Source of the DNA: Chitinophaga eiseniae
GTDB taxonomy: Bacteria; Bacteroidota; Bacteroidia; Chitinophagales; Chitinophagaceae
DNA: 64,000 nucleotides
NCBI RefSeq assembly: GCF_900167135.1
Contig: NZ_FUWZ01000003.1
Location: 806,001 to 870,000 of the forward strand
Reading direction: 5' to 3'
The position numbers and the translations under genes were made by a program. How positions within the stretch are numbered: the stretch's first letter is position 1; every line of letters starts with the position of its first letter. Positions 62,723-64,000 of the stretch are shown one piece after another. Under the pieces are notes generated by a model, which did no database searches, had not been told where the DNA came from, and saw nothing but the letters and a program-made list of their open reading frames with translations.

Positions 62723-63064
62723 ATGGCAACTTTCAACATCAATAAGGGCATTGGCCGTACTGTAGAATTTAAAGGCCTGAAAGCGCAGTACCTGTTCGTC
62801 TTCGGCGGTGGCCTACTGGCCATCCTTGTCCTGGTGATGATCCTCTACATGGCCGGAGCCAATACCTATCTCTGCCTGGTGATCGGAGCCGCCGGCGCGT
62901 CGCTGATCGTCTGGAAGACATTCTCCCTTAACCGCAAATATGGCGAGCATGGGCTGATGAAGCTAGCGGCGAAAAAGAAACACCCCCGGTACATCATCTG
63001 CCGTAAGCCTGTCCGGCGCTACCTTAAAACTTCCCCTAACGCAAAAAAACTTCCGATAGTATGA
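62723..63064 (+). CDS. traF: TraF (DUF4133)
   Basis: 113 residues with two membrane helices (YLFVFGGGLLAILVLVMILY; TYLCLVIGAAGASLIVW) and a basic tail. Matches DUF4133/TraF, a VirB3-like channel part. It starts 8 bp after traE and overlaps the next start by 4 bp. Confidence 0.92.
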   Translation: MATFNINKGIGRTVEFKGLKAQYLFVFGGGLLAILVLVMILYMAGANTYLCLVIGAAGASLIVWKTFSLNRKYGEHGLMKLAAKKKHPRYIICRKPVRRYLKTSPNAKKLPIV

Positions 63065-63687
63065 AACAACCCAGCCGCGAGCTGCCCACCATCGAACTGT
63101 CCGGCGCAAAATTCTTTGTCGACGCTTATGGACAGCAGCTAATTGATACCCAAAAAAAGGACAACGTTATTTCCATCTGGAATATGCTTTTTGTAGAGGA
63201 TCACTTTGAGCTACTCTATGATAAGGCAATACGAAACGTTAAAGCGTCCAATTGGACTGAAGCCAAAGGCGAGCGTTATGAATATATATGGCTTCGGCCG
63301 CTGGGCTTTTACGACAACCAAGGCGCTATAATGGGACTACAGGAGGCAGGCCGCAGCTTACCGACCGATAGCTTGCCCAGGGTGGAGCTGGCAGGCATAC
63401 CCTTCCACTGGCATGAGCAGAACGGGGAACTCTGGCAGGTCGATAATCCCTGGAACAGGATCGGGAAAGGGGATTACACCGTCCATGAAAAGGACTGGGG
63501 GATATACTTTGACACAGACCGCAAAGTTGTCCCTTATCCCCATGAACTACCCGTGATCAAACCATGCGAACCCCTCCCGCCGCATTTGCATTTTTTTACC
63601 TGGGTGGAGGTGAGTAACAAGATCCAACAGGCAAAAACAATATCCGTCCCCGATCCGTCAAGGAAGTCCGGGCCAAAATTGAAGTAA
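63061..63687 (+). CDS. Unknown protein with LPxxxxxGxxF domains inside the tra operon
   Basis: 208 residues. It begins LPTIELSGAKFFVDAYGQ (about residue 8) and has a second copy LPRVELAGIPFHWHEQNG (about residue 105). The repeats resemble those of the 60072-60911 protein. It sits between traF and traG, overlapping traF by 4 bp, an unusual place. Function unknown. Confidence 0.72.
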   Translation: MKQPSRELPTIELSGAKFFVDAYGQQLIDTQKKDNVISIWNMLFVEDHFELLYDKAIRNVKASNWTEAKGERYEYIWLRPLGFYDNQGAIMGLQEAGRSLPTDSLPRVELAGIPFHWHEQNGELWQVDNPWNRIGKGDYTVHEKDWGIYFDTDRKVVPYPHELPVIKPCEPLPPHLHFFTWVEVSNKIQQAKTISVPDPSRKSGPKLK

Positions 63688-63731
63688 CACATATCCCCGC
63701 CATTTCACCATCCCAAAAACTGTTTTCAAAA

Positions 63732-64000
63732 ATGAGAAATGTAGCTAAGGCTGCTACGCTGGAAAGTAAGTTTCCACTGCTGGCAGTAGAAAATAATTGC
63801 ATCATATCTAAAGATGCGGATATCACCGTATGCTTTTCCGTCCGCTTACCGGAGCTTTTCACCGTCGCCTCACCCGAATATGAGGCTATGCACTCTACCT
63901 GGCACAAAGCCATCAAAACGCTTCCGGATTATACCATTGTTCATAAGCAGGATTGGTTCCTGAAAGAAACCTATGGTGCCGATCTTTCGGCCGACGACCT
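63732..64000 (+). CDS. traG: TraG conjugation ATPase, 3' end outside the window
   Basis: An ATG at 63732 opens a frame to the window edge, with RNVAKAATLESKFPLLAVEN as the N terminus and CFSVRLPELFTVASPEYEAM. This matches the N terminus of Bacteroidota TraG (VirB4-like ATPase with a DUF3875-type start). 89 residues are visible. It powers the conjugation channel. Confidence 0.88.
   Translation, partial: MRNVAKAATLESKFPLLAVENNCIISKDADITVCFSVRLPELFTVASPEYEAMHSTWHKAIKTLPDYTIVHKQDWFLKETYGADLSADD

Larger units (their letters stand above)
30111..64000. mobile_element. Backbone of a CTnDOT-like integrative conjugative element (partial)
   Basis: The run of RteC regulators, excisionase-like HTH, DUF3945, TopB, DUF1896, giant helicase, MobC/MobB/MobA, ParA, DUF3408, TraE, TraF and TraG matches the standard order of Bacteroidota conjugative transposons. 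The element continues past the right edge. No integrase or attachment site is visible. The left limit is unknown; shared hairpins at 9.5-10.4 kb suggest it extends well left of 30 kb. Confidence 0.8.

Noticed and set aside
1-64000. tRNA, rRNA, CRISPR arrays, insertion-sequence transposases, integrase
   Set aside because: None was found by reading both strands; absence of an integrase fits an element that extends beyond the window.

Overview
The window looks like a chromosomal stretch from a Bacteroidota bacterium of the Chitinophaga/Niastella/Pedobacter kind. The supporting signs are type IX secretion (T9SS) sorting domains of both types, RteC and LytTR regulators, a Bacteroidota-type mob/tra gene set with DUF1896, DUF3408, DUF3945, DUF4133 and DUF4134 proteins, TAnnTTTG-like promoter elements and weak Shine-Dalgarno use. 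No integrase, tRNA, rRNA or CRISPR array is visible. Much or all of the window appears to belong to a large integrative conjugative element (ICE) whose ends lie outside it.

Layout. 0-5 kb: the 3' part of an RHS polymorphic toxin with a low-GC tip, a small membrane protein (candidate immunity) and a DUF4265 protein. 5-11.3 kb: an accessory module on the minus strand with a secreted protein, a RepA-like ATPase beside an iteron-like nest of repeats, two small element genes, a PP-loop (PAPS-reductase-like) enzyme with a coupled partner, and a RadC/JAB protein; a four-fold HTH protein diverges from it. 12-26.7 kb: a beta-helix lipoprotein, two overlapping T9SS cargo genes, a TPR histidine kinase/LuxR regulator pair, a hybrid sensor kinase and a terpene synthase-P450 pair. 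27-33.7 kb: regulators, including XRE, LytTR, three RteC paralogues and an excisionase-like HTH. 33.7-44 kb: the ICE processing operon (DUF3945, topoisomerase III, adenine methylase, DUF1896, giant methylase-helicase). 44-46.5 kb: lipoprotein cargo and a zinc-ribbon protein. 46.7-57.5 kb: the mobilisation genes mobC (coupling ATPase), mobB (relaxase) and mobA, with about 7 kb of cargo wedged between mobC and mobB. 57.5-64 kb: a hairpin-rich oriT candidate, then the tra operon (ParA/TraA, DUF3408, TraD-like, TraE, TraF, start of TraG), interrupted by a reversed PIN-nuclease gene.

How the genes work together. MobA and MobB would nick oriT, MobC would deliver the strand to the Tra channel, and TopB, the helicase and the methylases would process and protect the DNA. 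RteC and excisionase-like proteins would control excision and transfer. The cargo between mobB and mobC (a SEFIR-domain protein with a membrane/GAF-like partner, and a possible ADP-ribosyltransferase-fold protein) and the PIN-zinc-ribbon gene inside the tra operon look like defence genes.

The most striking noncoding signal is a hairpin present three times (9554-9623, 10306-10407, 46514-46583). Its internal sequence is conserved while its stems co-vary. Each copy lies 40-90 nt upstream of a minus-strand accessory gene. It looks like a structured 5'-UTR element, and it ties the 9-10 kb module to the ICE backbone.
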